64,000 nt of DNA from Comamonadaceae bacterium (GTDB taxonomy: Bacteria; Pseudomonadota; Gammaproteobacteria; Burkholderiales; Burkholderiaceae_C), in assembly GCA_013297875.1 (NCBI GenBank), contig JAAFIW010000014.1:50271-114270 (forward strand). The letters are read 5' to 3'. A program made the position numbers and the translations under genes. Below are positions 51,605 through 60,524 of the stretch, one piece after another. The notes below the pieces were generated by a model. That model searched no databases and was not told the origin of the DNA. It saw only the letters and a list, made by a program, of their open reading frames with translations. The first letter of the stretch is position 1, and each line of letters opens with the position of its first letter.

Positions 51605-53572
51605 TCAGGGCACTTCACGCACGGAAAACATTGCCGCGCCAAATGGCTGCGGGCAGGTGGTGGGGCCATGCGGGCCGGGGTTCTGGCAGGCGGCTGCGCC
51701 CTGGGTGGGCATGGTGGACAGAAACTCGCCCATGCCGGCACGGCCATTGGCATCGTTGAGCGACACCATAAACGGCCCGTCGCGGCTGGCCGCCAGCGCC
51801 TTCACATCCCGCGGCCCGTCGGTTACCACCACGAGCAGGCTGTTGGTGCCCGGCGGGCCTGCGGCGACCACCCGCCAATTAGGTCTTGGCAACTGCATGG
51901 GCTTGCCAGCCACCACGCGGTTGTTGCCATCCAATTCATTGGGGAACAGCAGATGCAGGGTCTTGTTGTCCGAGCTGGCCAGGGCCACATACACATAGCC
52001 CGCACGGTCTGCCGTGACGGTAAAGCCCAGCGCATCTTTGCCAATGCGAAGGCTGTCTTTGTTCACCGCCACGCCAACCTGGCGCGCCGCGTCGCGCAGC
52101 GCAAAAATCTCCTGCAGCGACTGGGCACCGGTGAGCGCTGCCACTGGGGCGGCAGGCTTTTCGGGCACCGCTGCAGGGGGTTCCGCTGGCACGGTTACCA
52201 CGGGTATCGGCACCGGGCTGGCAGGCACGGCGGGCGTTGCGACGGGCGATTCCAGCTGGCGACTGGACGGATTCGAACGGGCGTTCATCCACCAAGCCGC
52301 CACTGCGGCCGCCAACGCCAGCGCACCGAGTGCACCCCACAGAACAAACGCATGCCTGCTCCTGGCAGCGGGCTGCGCAGGCCCAGCACTCACACGCACC
52401 GGCTGGGTCGGCAAGCGCGTGGCTTGCGGATCGGGGTCGTCCGTCGGGGTTGAGGCCACTGGCGCGGGAAAACCAGTCGCCACACCCGCCAGTCTGCGCA
52501 GGCGCCCTTGCGCCAGATCGGCATACACGCCATCGGGAAAACGGGCCAGAAAACCCGCAATGTCCTGCTGCGTGGCAGACGCCGTGAGCTCCTTCCAGTA
52601 CAGCATCTCCAGCTCCTGCGCGACGGACGCTGTGGCGCTACCCGTCGTTGCCATGGCCGGGCTGGTGCCCAGGCTGGACGCGCCGGCCTGGCCGAAACGG
52701 TAGGTGGGTAGCGTGAGGCTGGCATCGCCGGCAAAGCCACTGGCGGTCTGCAAGGCCATGGCAAATTCTGCGGCGTTGGCAAATCGCAGCTCACGGTCTT
52801 TGGCCAGTGCGCGCGCCACCACGGCGTCCATTTCTTCGGGCAGCGCAGCATTCAAACGCGACGGCGGCAGCGGTTGTGCCGAGACGATTTGCTGGACGAT
52901 GGTGAACAGGTTGCTCCCGTCAAACGGGCTGTGACCGGTGAGCAACTGGTAGAGCACCACACCGGCTGAAAACAGGTCGGAGCGGCCATCCACCTTCAAG
53001 CCCTGCGTCTGCTCGGGCGACATGTATTTGGGCGTGCCGATCAGGCCGCCCTGGGTGCGCGTGGCCTCGCCCGAGTCCTGCATGCGTGCAATGCCAAAGT
53101 CGCCCAGCTTCACGCGCCCGGCAGGCTCGATGATGAGGTTGGCCGGCTTGATGTCCCGGTGCACCACGCCGTGCAGGTGCGCATAGTCCAGCGCGGCCAG
53201 CAGGTCGCGCATGATGCGAAACGTCTCCTCCACGGTGTAGCGGGTACCCGACTCCATGTGCTCTTTGAGGTCTTTGCCCTGAATGAACTCCATGACCAGA
53301 AAGGCCATGTCGCCATCGCGGTCCGAGTCGTACACGCTGACGATGTTGGGGTGCTGCAAACGTGCGGCCGAGCGCGCTTCGACCCGAAACCGCGCCTCGT
53401 ACTCGACAGCCGCTTCATGCGAAAGGTTTTCCACCTTCACCGTCTTGATGGCCACGCGGCGATCCAGATTCGGGTCGCGACCCTCATAGACGATGCCCAT
53501 CGCGCCTTTGCCCAGCACGCGCACCAGCTCGTAGCGGCCCAGCTTTTTCAGGCTCACAGTTGGGTCTTGCAC
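51605..53572 (-). CDS. Membrane Ser/Thr protein kinase with DUF4384-like C-terminus
   Basis: 655 residues. A Hanks-type kinase occupies residues 10-275: glycine loop LGKGAMGIVYEGRDPNLDRR, catalytic Lys in VAIKTVKV, HRDIKPANLI, LGDFGIARM and GTPKYMSPEQ, all motifs intact. A membrane helix near 419 (HAFVLWGALGALALAAAVAA) separates this from an outer Pro-rich linker and a C-terminal domain with LRIGKDALGFTVTADRAGYV, LLFPNELDGNNRVVAG and LVVVTDGPRDVKAL, resembling DUF4384. Such kinases occur with type VI secretion or OmpA genes; here an OmpA-type gene lies 36 bases upstream in the same direction. Confidence 0.92.
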   Translation of the reverse strand: MQDPTVSLKKLGRYELVRVLGKGAMGIVYEGRDPNLDRRVAIKTVKVENLSHEAAVEYEARFRVEARSAARLQHPNIVSVYDSDRDGDMAFLVMEFIQGKDLKEHMESGTRYTVEETFRIMRDLLAALDYAHLHGVVHRDIKPANLIIEPAGRVKLGDFGIARMQDSGEATRTQGGLIGTPKYMSPEQTQGLKVDGRSDLFSAGVVLYQLLTGHSPFDGSNLFTIVQQIVSAQPLPPSRLNAALPEEMDAVVARALAKDRELRFANAAEFAMALQTASGFAGDASLTLPTYRFGQAGASSLGTSPAMATTGSATASVAQELEMLYWKELTASATQQDIAGFLARFPDGVYADLAQGRLRRLAGVATGFPAPVASTPTDDPDPQATRLPTQPVRVSAGPAQPAARSRHAFVLWGALGALALAAAVAAWWMNARSNPSSRQLESPVATPAVPASPVPIPVVTVPAEPPAAVPEKPAAPVAALTGAQSLQEIFALRDAARQVGVAVNKDSLRIGKDALGFTVTADRAGYVYVALASSDNKTLHLLFPNELDGNNRVVAGKPMQLPRPNWRVVAAGPPGTNSLLVVVTDGPRDVKALAASRDGPFMVSLNDANGRAGMGEFLSTMPTQGAAACQNPGPHGPTTCPQPFGAAMFSVREVP

Positions 53573-53608
53573 ATCAAGCGCGTGGGTGAAACAACTCGAC
53601 CCGGCAGG

Positions 53609-54187
53609 TCAGTTCAGATTGACCACGCGCACCCGGCGGTTTTCAGCGGCCATCGGTTGGTCGGGGCGCGCAGGGTCTGAAAAACCCTTGCCAACGGCCA
53701 CCAAGCGCTGGGCATCCACGCCCTGTTGGGCCAGAAAGGTACGCACTGCGTCGGCCCGCGCCTGGCTCAGCCGCAGGTTGTAGCTGGCCGTGCCTTTGCG
53801 GTCGGTATGGCCTTCCAGTGCAAAGCGCGAGTTGGCCAGCTCGCCAGACTTCAGCGCCTGCGCCAGATTGCCCAACGCCTGCTGGCTTTGCGGGCTCACC
53901 TGGGCCGAATCAAAATCAAACTGGATCATCAGCGACAGCGAGGGCCGCTGGCTGTCGCTGCGCGCAGGTGCCGGGGTCGGTGCGGGTGCAGCCACACCGG
54001 CGGCCGGTGGATCGACCCGCTGAATGCGCAACTGCCGGGTGGCACCGGGCGTGCCACCCGGCGGTGTCTTGAGCGCATCAATCATCTCCTGCGGCGTGGG
54101 AGCGGGCGTGGCGGGCTGCGCACCCGCAGGCAGCGGCATCTGCAGTGCCACCAGCGTAGCCAGAATGAAGGTGTGAAGGGTTCGCAT
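53609..54187 (-). CDS. OmpA-family (C-terminal peptidoglycan-binding) exported protein
   Basis: 192 residues. An N-terminal signal peptide (LHTFILATLVALQMPLPAGA) leads to a Pro/Ala-rich linker, then an OmpA C-terminal domain from about 85: IQFDFDSAQVSPQSQQALGN, FALEGHTDRKGTASYNLRLS, QARADAVRTFLAQQG and VGKGFSDPARPDQPMAAENR. The Asp and Arg that bind diaminopimelate (GHTD and the NRRVRV region) are there. It should bind peptidoglycan in the periplasm. Encoded just upstream of the membrane Ser/Thr kinase, possibly its envelope partner. Confidence 0.9.
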   Translation of the reverse strand: MRTLHTFILATLVALQMPLPAGAQPATPAPTPQEMIDALKTPPGGTPGATRQLRIQRVDPPAAGVAAPAPTPAPARSDSQRPSLSLMIQFDFDSAQVSPQSQQALGNLAQALKSGELANSRFALEGHTDRKGTASYNLRLSQARADAVRTFLAQQGVDAQRLVAVGKGFSDPARPDQPMAAENRRVRVVNLN

Positions 54188-54279
54188 GGTCGGGTGGTGG
54201 TGGTTGAATCGCCATCATAGTCAGCGCCTGCCGGTACGCGTCGACAATTGCGGGATCAAATGCACAGAAAGCTCACTCC

Positions 54280-55209
54280 ATGGCCATTCAATGGTTCCCC
54301 GGCCACATGCACCTCACGCGCAAGGCCATAGCCCAGCGCATCAAGGAAATAGATGTCGTCATCGAGGTGCTGGATGCCCGCCTGCCCGGCTCGAGCGCCA
54401 ACCCCTTGCTGGCCGAGCTGACCGGTCACAAGCCCACGCTGAAAATTCTCAACAAGCAGGACGTGGCCGACCCCACACGCACCGCCCTATGGCTGGCGCA
54501 CTACAACGCCCAGCCCGGCACCCGCGCCGTGGCGCTGCAGGCCAGCGAAGCTGCGGGCACCCAGAGCCTGGTGGCCGCCTGCCACCTGCTGGCACCTGGC
54601 CGCGGTGGCATGGTTAAACCCATGCGGGTGCTGATCTGTGGCGTGCCCAACGTGGGCAAGTCCACCCTCATCAACACCCTGTCCAACAAACGCCAGGCCA
54701 AAACCGGAGACGAAGCCGGCATCACCAAGCTGGAGCAGCGCATCACGCTGGCTGACGACTTTTATTTGTACGACACGCCCGGCCTGCTGTGGCCGCGCAT
54801 CATCGTGGCGCAAAGCGGCTTGCATCTGGCCGCCAGCGGCGCGGTGGGCCGCAACGCGTACGACGAGGAACTGGTGGCACTGGAGTTGGTGGACATGCTG
54901 CGCCAGCACTACCCGGCCCTGCTGGAAGCCCGCTACAAACTGACCGATGTGGCCCAGATGACCGACGAAGCCGTGCTGGAAGCCGTAGGCCGCCAGCGCG
55001 GTGCCTTGCTGGGCAAAGGCCGCATCAACATGCAAAAAGCCGCTGAAGTCGTCATCACCGAATTTCGCACCGCCACCCTGGGCCGCATCACGCTGGAAAC
55101 ACCTGAGCAGTTTGTGCAGTGGCTCAAGGCAGGGCAAGAACTGGACGCGCAGCGGCTGGCCAAAAAGGAAGCCCGTGGCGAAAAAGGGAAAGGCAAAATG
55201 CCCGAATGA
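54280..55209 (+). CDS. YlqF/RbgA-like circularly permuted GTPase
   Basis: 309 residues, with the permuted G-motif order: G4 ILNKQDVAD near 57-65, G1 GVPNVGKSTLINTL near 121, G3 YDTPGLLWPR near 167. The start MAIQWFPGHMHLTRKAIA and the segment VIEVLDARLPGSSANPLLAE are typical of YlqF/RbgA, which acts late in assembly of the 50S ribosomal subunit in the cytoplasm. Its stop codon overlaps the start of the DUF3297 gene as ATGA. The Lys/Glu-rich C-terminal tail is usual. Confidence 0.93.
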   Translation: MAIQWFPGHMHLTRKAIAQRIKEIDVVIEVLDARLPGSSANPLLAELTGHKPTLKILNKQDVADPTRTALWLAHYNAQPGTRAVALQASEAAGTQSLVAACHLLAPGRGGMVKPMRVLICGVPNVGKSTLINTLSNKRQAKTGDEAGITKLEQRITLADDFYLYDTPGLLWPRIIVAQSGLHLAASGAVGRNAYDEELVALELVDMLRQHYPALLEARYKLTDVAQMTDEAVLEAVGRQRGALLGKGRINMQKAAEVVITEFRTATLGRITLETPEQFVQWLKAGQELDAQRLAKKEARGEKGKGKMPE

Positions 55210-55472
55210 CCGACACCACCCCCACCCCCACCGATACACGTCCCGAGTTGCCCGACCACCTGAGCGTCGACCCGCGCAGCCCCCACCACGTGGCCGCCGT
55301 GTTTGCCCATGCCATCGGCATCCGTTTCAACGACCAGGAGCGCAGCGATGTGGAGGAATACTGCATCAGCGACGGCTGGGTAAAAGTGCCCGCTGGCAAA
55401 GCCAAAGACCGCAAGGGCCAGCCGCTGCTGATCAAGCTCAAAGGCAAGGTGCAGGCTTTTTACCGCGAATAA
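55206..55472 (+). CDS. DUF3297 family protein
   Basis: 88 residues from the ATG at 55206, which overlaps the YlqF-like stop codon. PELPDHLSVDPRSPHHVAAV, IRFNDQERSDVEEYCISDGW and VKVPAGKAKDRKGQPLLIK, KVQAFYRE make up the whole DUF3297 family, an uncharacterised small cytoplasmic protein. The overlap points to translational coupling with the GTPase. Confidence 0.9.
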   Translation: MTDTTPTPTDTRPELPDHLSVDPRSPHHVAAVFAHAIGIRFNDQERSDVEEYCISDGWVKVPAGKAKDRKGQPLLIKLKGKVQAFYRE

Positions 55473-55481
55473 GCGATTTTT

Positions 55482-55545
55482 CAAGCGATTTCAAGCTACA
55501 GCCCTTGTCGAATCTGCTCAGGCAGCTACTGTTTTTATAGTGCTT
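55482..55545 (-). repeat. Dispersed element copy 19, intergenic
   Basis: Reverse strand reads GCACTATAAAAACAGTAGCT then GCCTGAGCAGATTCGACAAG and GGCTGTAGCTTGAAATCGC. It separates the convergent DUF3297 and alpha/beta-hydrolase genes. Confidence 0.82.
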
Positions 55546-55574
55546 CCCAACACAAATGGCATGTGTGGCCTGGG

Positions 55575-56561
55575 CTATTGTGGGCGCAGGTCAGCCAGCT
55601 TTTCGCGCAGGATGAGGCCCACTTCATCGGCACGATCCAGTTGCACGTAATGTCCGGCTTGGGCGAGCAGGTCAATGCTGCTGTTGCTGAACAGGCGTTT
55701 GAATTCTTGCGCCACGCCCGTGTTCAAGTACGGGTCGTCCGCACCAAAAATGATGTGAACGGGTTTTTTGAACTGTTGCATGCGCGGCACAAACGCGCGG
55801 CGTGCGTCTAGCTCCTGCCAAAGCACCGAGGTGGCGCTGAAAAACGCCGGGCGGATGCTGGCGGCGCTGTTGGTGATGATGGGTATGAATTCATCGCGGG
55901 CTTTGGCATTGCTGAAAAAGCGCCCCAACTGCCCGCCCACACCACTTTGGAAGTTGCGCACGGCTTTGGTTGCACCCCACACCGCAATGTCGCGAAGCCA
56001 GCTGGGGGTTGAGTAAAACTGTATGGCCTCCGGCGCAACCAAGGTTTCCATCGGCGAGTAGTAGGTGTTGAGCAACACGACTGCCGCGGTTTGCGCCTCG
56101 TTGTCCAGCGCCCAGTCAATACCCGATTGACCCGACAGGTCGTGCAGCACCAGCGCCACCGGGCCCAGGCCCAACTGCTGGATCACCGCGTCCAGATCCG
56201 CGCGCTGGCTGGCAACGTTGTAAACATGCGGCTGCGGCTTATCAGAACGCCCCCAACCCAGAAAATCAAAACTGACCACATGGAATCCCTCGGAAAGCTG
56301 CGGAATCAACAGGTCATACAGATGCTGGTTGTCGGGGAAGCCATGCATCATGACCAGGGTGGGGCCTTGGCCTTTTTTGGCTGTGTTGAACTCGCGTGCG
56401 TGGATCCGGTGCCCGTCTGGTCGCACAAGCATGTGCTCGGTATGCGGCTGAGCGATGTTGAAGCGTGCCACGTGCGCGTCGTAGATCGGCTGGGTGCTGG
56501 GCGCACTGGCGCAACCAACCAAAACCAGGGCGGTGATCAGCAGAGCAAACAGTTTTTTCAT
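55575..56561 (-). CDS. Alpha/beta-hydrolase lipoprotein (dehalogenase/epoxide-hydrolase-like)
   Basis: 328 residues. A signal peptide with lipobox LVGC predicts a lipoprotein. The hydrolase fold has HGFPDNQHLYDLLIPQLSEG (oxyanion region), the nucleophile elbow LVLHDLSGQSGIDWA where an Asp takes the nucleophile place (as in haloalkane dehalogenases and epoxide hydrolases), the acid in IFGADDPYLN and the His in AGHYVQLDRADEVG. The specific substrate is not clear; a lipid-anchored location is unusual for this subgroup. Coupled by an ATGA overlap to the upstream DUF2147 gene. Confidence 0.85.
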   Translation of the reverse strand: MKKLFALLITALVLVGCASAPSTQPIYDAHVARFNIAQPHTEHMLVRPDGHRIHAREFNTAKKGQGPTLVMMHGFPDNQHLYDLLIPQLSEGFHVVSFDFLGWGRSDKPQPHVYNVASQRADLDAVIQQLGLGPVALVLHDLSGQSGIDWALDNEAQTAAVVLLNTYYSPMETLVAPEAIQFYSTPSWLRDIAVWGATKAVRNFQSGVGGQLGRFFSNAKARDEFIPIITNSAASIRPAFFSATSVLWQELDARRAFVPRMQQFKKPVHIIFGADDPYLNTGVAQEFKRLFSNSSIDLLAQAGHYVQLDRADEVGLILREKLADLRPQ

Positions 56562-57001
56562 GACAGGCGAACCCAGGTTTGGTTACGAAAGAACGGGCCC
56601 ACGTAGCCACGCACTTGCAGCTTGTTGCCACTGTCCTGCAATTGCAGGCGCAACTTGAAGAGCTTGCCTTTATCGGGGTCCAGAATCTCGCCGCCTTCCC
56701 AGGTTTGTCCGTCGCTGCTGGCCTTCATTTGGCGAATGATGTCCAGGCCGATCAAGGGTTTGTCTTTGCGGTCGTCGGGGCACAGGGTGCACAACAGCGT
56801 GGCCCCCGCTGGGGTGGGCAGCAAGCTGCGCTCAATGCGTCCGGTGAGCACGCCTTCCGCCTGGGTGATACGGATTTCAGCGCGAGGCTTGCCCGTCGTA
56901 TCGTCGATGGATTGCCACAGACCGACCGGACTGCCAGGGCTGGTTTGGGCCACGGCAGACAGGCTCAGCAAGACCACGGGGAAAACAATGAATCGCAGCA
57001 T
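56558..57001 (-). CDS. Exported DUF2147 family protein
   Basis: 147 residues from ATG 57001, with AGGAG eight bases upstream. Signal peptide FIVFPVVLLSLSAVAQ, then the DUF2147 core: SPVGLWQSIDDTTGKPRAEI, EGVLTGRIERSLLPTP, CTLCPDDRKDKPLIGLDIIR and WEGGEILDPDKGKLFKLRLQ, KLQVRGYVGPFFRNQTW. Family members are periplasmic lipocalin-like beta barrels of unknown ligand. The stop codon overlaps the hydrolase start. Confidence 0.92.
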   Translation of the reverse strand: MLRFIVFPVVLLSLSAVAQTSPGSPVGLWQSIDDTTGKPRAEIRITQAEGVLTGRIERSLLPTPAGATLLCTLCPDDRKDKPLIGLDIIRQMKASSDGQTWEGGEILDPDKGKLFKLRLQLQDSGNKLQVRGYVGPFFRNQTWVRLS

Positions 57002-57023
57002 AAAAACTCCTGGTGACCTTGGG

Positions 57024-57548
57024 TTAATGGCTTGAAGTCCGGGCAAGTTTTGTAGGTGTGCTGTCAAAGCTCAAACCCTCGCGCTTCATGGTGCGCAGCA
57101 CCCTGATGACGACCACATGCCCCACGATCAGCATGGGTACCCAGAACGAGGGAATCCAATACGAGCCGCCCATGAAATCTGCGGCGTTATACAGGCGCGA
57201 GAGCACGACTGCCATCGCAAAATCTGCCAGGCCGACCACAGTGAACACCCAAGTCATTGGTACAGCAAACCTGCTTTTTCGTTGAACGAGAAAAGCTGCG
57301 ATGAAGGCCAGCGTTGCCGACAGAAAGTCGCCCGCGGCAGAAGGAATGGCGAACTGCGGTGGCATCGCGCTGGAGGTGACCCCTGTTGTAAGAAACATCA
57401 GGCCCAGATGCCGCATCGCATGCAACAACAAAATGGGGATCAGCACCGTGCTGGGTTTGATGTGCGGCAGCGCGGGCTTGAGCAACCACAAATAGGCTGC
57501 CGAGAAAATCAGCAAGCTGCAGAAAATATTGATAAGCAAGGTGTTCAT
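57024..57548 (-). CDS. Multi-pass membrane protein, unknown
   Basis: 174 residues with about five hydrophobic helices (LLINIFCSLLIFSAAYLWLL, VLIPILLLHAMRHLGLMFLT, FLSATLAFIAAFLVQR, PMTWVFTVVGLADFAMAVVL, VPMLIVGHVVVIRVL). No known family recognised. It lies 22 bases upstream of the DUF2147 gene in the same direction, likely the first gene of a three-gene envelope operon (membrane protein, DUF2147, lipoprotein hydrolase). Function unknown. Confidence 0.75.
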   Translation of the reverse strand: MNTLLINIFCSLLIFSAAYLWLLKPALPHIKPSTVLIPILLLHAMRHLGLMFLTTGVTSSAMPPQFAIPSAAGDFLSATLAFIAAFLVQRKSRFAVPMTWVFTVVGLADFAMAVVLSRLYNAADFMGGSYWIPSFWVPMLIVGHVVVIRVLRTMKREGLSFDSTPTKLARTSSH

Positions 57549-57679
57549 GTTGTCGCGCGGCCATCAGTTGAATGTGGGTGCATCGTAGGCAGGCGCGTTC
57601 GATACGCCTAGATGGCAGTCGGTAAGATCAGAACTAACCTATGGTTAGCAATTGAACCCGGAAATCTGGATTTAAAAAA

Positions 57680-60472
57680 TCATCTGGCCGCCACAAACGG
57701 CAGCCACACCACAAAACTGGTGCCCTGCCCGAGCACGCTGCTCACATCGAGTTTTCCGCCATGCTGCGTCACTGCTTTGTGAACGATGGCCAGGCCCAGG
57801 CCGGTGCCGGCGATGCTGCCGACGTTGCTGGAGCGGTGAAACGACTCAAACAGGTGGGGAATTTCTTCGGGTGGTATGCCGATGCCCTGGTCGGTAATTT
57901 CAAACACGGTGCCGCCGTCCTCCGGTCGCACGCTGAAGGTGACTTCGCCGCCATCGGGCGAATACTTCAGCGCATTGCTCAGCAGGTTGCCAAAAATGTG
58001 CCGCAGCAGTTTCTCGTCGTACAAGCCCACGGTGAGCCGGTGGCTCAGCTGCATCATCACCTCGCAGCGGGTTTCGGCGTTGTGAATCAGGACTTCTTCC
58101 ACCAGGCGGTTGCACAGCGGCACCAAGTCTACGGGCTGGGGAGAAAAATCCAGCAGTTGGGCGTCGGCCTCTTTGCCCAAAAGCAGCACGCGGTCCACCA
58201 TGCGCGACAGGTGTTGCACCGAACTGGCAATGCTGTCCAAGAGCTCGATGCGCTCGGGTTGCGGCAAGCGGTCGCCATAGCTGCGCAGCAAGTCGCTGGC
58301 CGACAGAATGGCCGCCAGCGGGGTACGAAACTCATGGCTGGTCATGGCCACAAAGCGATGGCGCAGCTCGTTCAGCGCTTTTTGCTGGTCCAGCGCCTCC
58401 CAGGCCTCTTGCTGCGAGGCTTTGAGCTGGGAAATGTCGACAAAACTCCAGATCACACCGCCATCCACATCGCCGGGCCGTATGCAGTTGCCTGCCATGT
58501 CTACCCACAACAGGCTGCCATCTTTTCGGCGCAGCTGGCGCTCGCAGCGGTAGGTGCCGGTGGCCTGCAGTGCTACGCGCACCTGTTTGCCAAAGTCTTC
58601 CCAGTCTTGTGCGCTGAGGTGCAAGCGGGTTGATGGACCGCCCAGCAGTTCATCGCGCGGGTAGCCCAGCATGCGGGAAAAGCTCTCGTTGACCCATTCC
58701 ATGCGGCGCTTGACCGACAACACAATACCCACCAGGGCACTGTTCAAAATAGCCTCGCGCTCGGACGATGTGCGCTCTAGCTGCGCTTCCAGCTGCTTGC
58801 GCTTGGAGATGTCCACGACACCCCACACAGTGCCCTGGCTCAGGTCGTTGGGGCTGACCGCTTTGCCAGACAGCAAGGCCCAAAATGGCGTGCCGTCCAT
58901 GCGCCGCATTTGCAGCTCGGTTTGAAAGGTTTCGCCTCTGGCAATGGTTTCCGCCACCACCGCGCCGACTTGCAGGTATTGCTCCCGGCTCATATAGCCC
59001 TGGCTTAGCGGCGTGGTCTGGGCCTGCTCTTGGGTTAAACCAAACACGTCCAGCATGGCGCGGTTGGCCCAACGAAAGTGGCCATCGGGGTTCAGGAAGG
59101 CAATGCCCACGACCGCGTTGTCCAGAATCAGCTCACGCTCGCGCAGCACGGCGCGCACCCGCTCGCGCGACTGGCTGACCTCTTGCATGAGCTTGTTGTC
59201 GGACGTGACCTGGGCCTGCACGCGCTGCTTTTCGCGGCGCACTGTGTTGATGCGGTCACCCAGCGCAAAAGACAGCAGCACCATTTCCAGGCCGGAGCCA
59301 ATCATGAGTGAGTTCACCGTGAACCAGTTGGAAGGCACCAGCCCCGCGCCATGCAGCGCCAAGGTAAAGCCGCCAACCATCAACATGGCCCAGGCCAAAA
59401 GAAAGTAGCGCGCACCGGGGTAGCGTGCCCGCACATTGATCACGGCCACCATCGCCACGGTCACGATGCTGAGTACCGCCAGCAGGGTCAATGTGGGCAC
59501 CAGCTCAGGCACTGGGTGAATGAAGGCCACCGCAATGCCTGCTGCCCAACAGGCCACCAACACCTTGATCCACCGATCCCAGCGCGGCTGGGTGGTGGCG
59601 GTGGCCAGGAAATTGCGCGACACCAGCAGGCTGACGAGCACCGCCGCACTCAAACTGGCCGTGGGCACCCTGTCGGCCCACCATACCCACGGGAACCACA
59701 CAAACTCGGTGCCAATGCCGGTGAAAGCCGCCTGGGCCAGCAGCATGGTGCTGGCAAAAACGACATAAATCAGGTAGCCGCGCTCGCGCACCGAAAAGAA
59801 CAGCAGCAGGTTGTACAGGAGCAGGCCCACCACCATGCCAAAGTAGGTGCCCAGGCCGATGTAGTTGGCGTGATCGGCCATCCACAGGGCCTTGGGCCGC
59901 CACAGCGTCACGGGGGCCGACACTGTGCCCTTTGAGGCAATGCGTGCGTATAGGGTCACAGGCCCGCCCGATCCCAGGCTGATGGGCAGAACGTGGTTGC
60001 GGTGCGGCACCACACGGCTGGCAAAAGGCAGCGTGTCGCCGCCCCGTTGCTCGTGCCAGCCACCCTGGCCATCCGGGCTGTACAGGGTCAACGAGTCCAG
60101 CGGCGCATAGGCCAGCTCCCACAACCAGTCACCGGCGCCGCCGCTTTGCACATCAAGCGTGACGCGCAGCCAGACGGCTCCCCGCTGCGCCCCAAAGTTG
60201 GTGGATGCCCGCTGCGGCACCGGCTGCCACCGGCTGGCCATCAGGGGGCTTTGCACGTCTTGCAGCGTGAACTGTTTTTGCGCATCGGGCAAAAATTCAA
60301 AATGGCTGGACAACAAGTACTGCGAATTTGCGCCGATCGCCACGTCATGCGGCACGCCCGCACCGGCTGCGGGTGCCACGCACAGCGCCAGCCAGGCAAT
60401 CAGCCCACAAACGAGCCATTGCCAAGCGGAACCAAGACGAAGCTGGGACACTCTATTTGCTATTCTTTGCAT
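57680..60472 (-). CDS. Sensor histidine kinase: 7TMR-DISM, two PAS, HisKA, HATPase
   Basis: 930 residues. A signal peptide is followed by a periplasmic 7TMR-DISMED2-type domain (residues 50-190, for example RGAVWLRVTLDVQSGGAGDW), seven membrane helices (about 205-390) and a coiled-coil linker. Two PAS domains follow (DNAVVGIAFLNPDGHFRWAN near 450; NSALVGIVLSVKRRMEWVNE near 580), then HisKA with the phosphorylated His in AMTSHEFRTPLAAILS (near 713), N box HIFGNLLSNALKYSP and G boxes DQGIGIPPEE and GTGLGLAIVHK. The start codon and first residues (MQRIANRV) come from a dispersed element. No response regulator is adjacent. Confidence 0.93.
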   Translation of the reverse strand: MQRIANRVSQLRLGSAWQWLVCGLIAWLALCVAPAAGAGVPHDVAIGANSQYLLSSHFEFLPDAQKQFTLQDVQSPLMASRWQPVPQRASTNFGAQRGAVWLRVTLDVQSGGAGDWLWELAYAPLDSLTLYSPDGQGGWHEQRGGDTLPFASRVVPHRNHVLPISLGSGGPVTLYARIASKGTVSAPVTLWRPKALWMADHANYIGLGTYFGMVVGLLLYNLLLFFSVRERGYLIYVVFASTMLLAQAAFTGIGTEFVWFPWVWWADRVPTASLSAAVLVSLLVSRNFLATATTQPRWDRWIKVLVACWAAGIAVAFIHPVPELVPTLTLLAVLSIVTVAMVAVINVRARYPGARYFLLAWAMLMVGGFTLALHGAGLVPSNWFTVNSLMIGSGLEMVLLSFALGDRINTVRREKQRVQAQVTSDNKLMQEVSQSRERVRAVLRERELILDNAVVGIAFLNPDGHFRWANRAMLDVFGLTQEQAQTTPLSQGYMSREQYLQVGAVVAETIARGETFQTELQMRRMDGTPFWALLSGKAVSPNDLSQGTVWGVVDISKRKQLEAQLERTSSEREAILNSALVGIVLSVKRRMEWVNESFSRMLGYPRDELLGGPSTRLHLSAQDWEDFGKQVRVALQATGTYRCERQLRRKDGSLLWVDMAGNCIRPGDVDGGVIWSFVDISQLKASQQEAWEALDQQKALNELRHRFVAMTSHEFRTPLAAILSASDLLRSYGDRLPQPERIELLDSIASSVQHLSRMVDRVLLLGKEADAQLLDFSPQPVDLVPLCNRLVEEVLIHNAETRCEVMMQLSHRLTVGLYDEKLLRHIFGNLLSNALKYSPDGGEVTFSVRPEDGGTVFEITDQGIGIPPEEIPHLFESFHRSSNVGSIAGTGLGLAIVHKAVTQHGGKLDVSSVLGQGTSFVVWLPFVAAR

Positions 60473-60524
60473 AGCTGCTCAAGCACGTTCTACCTGGGCT
60501 GTTCCCGCTTTTACTTCAAATTTG
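60456..60524 (+). repeat. Dispersed element copy 20, at the phoD/kinase gene boundary
   Basis: TTTGCTATTCTTTGCATAGC then TGCTCAAGCACGTTCTACCT and GGGCTGTTCCCGCTTTTACT, TCAAATTTGG. It contains the phoD stop codon (60479-60481), about 14 preceding phoD codons and the start codon of the kinase gene (60472-60470). Confidence 0.9.
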
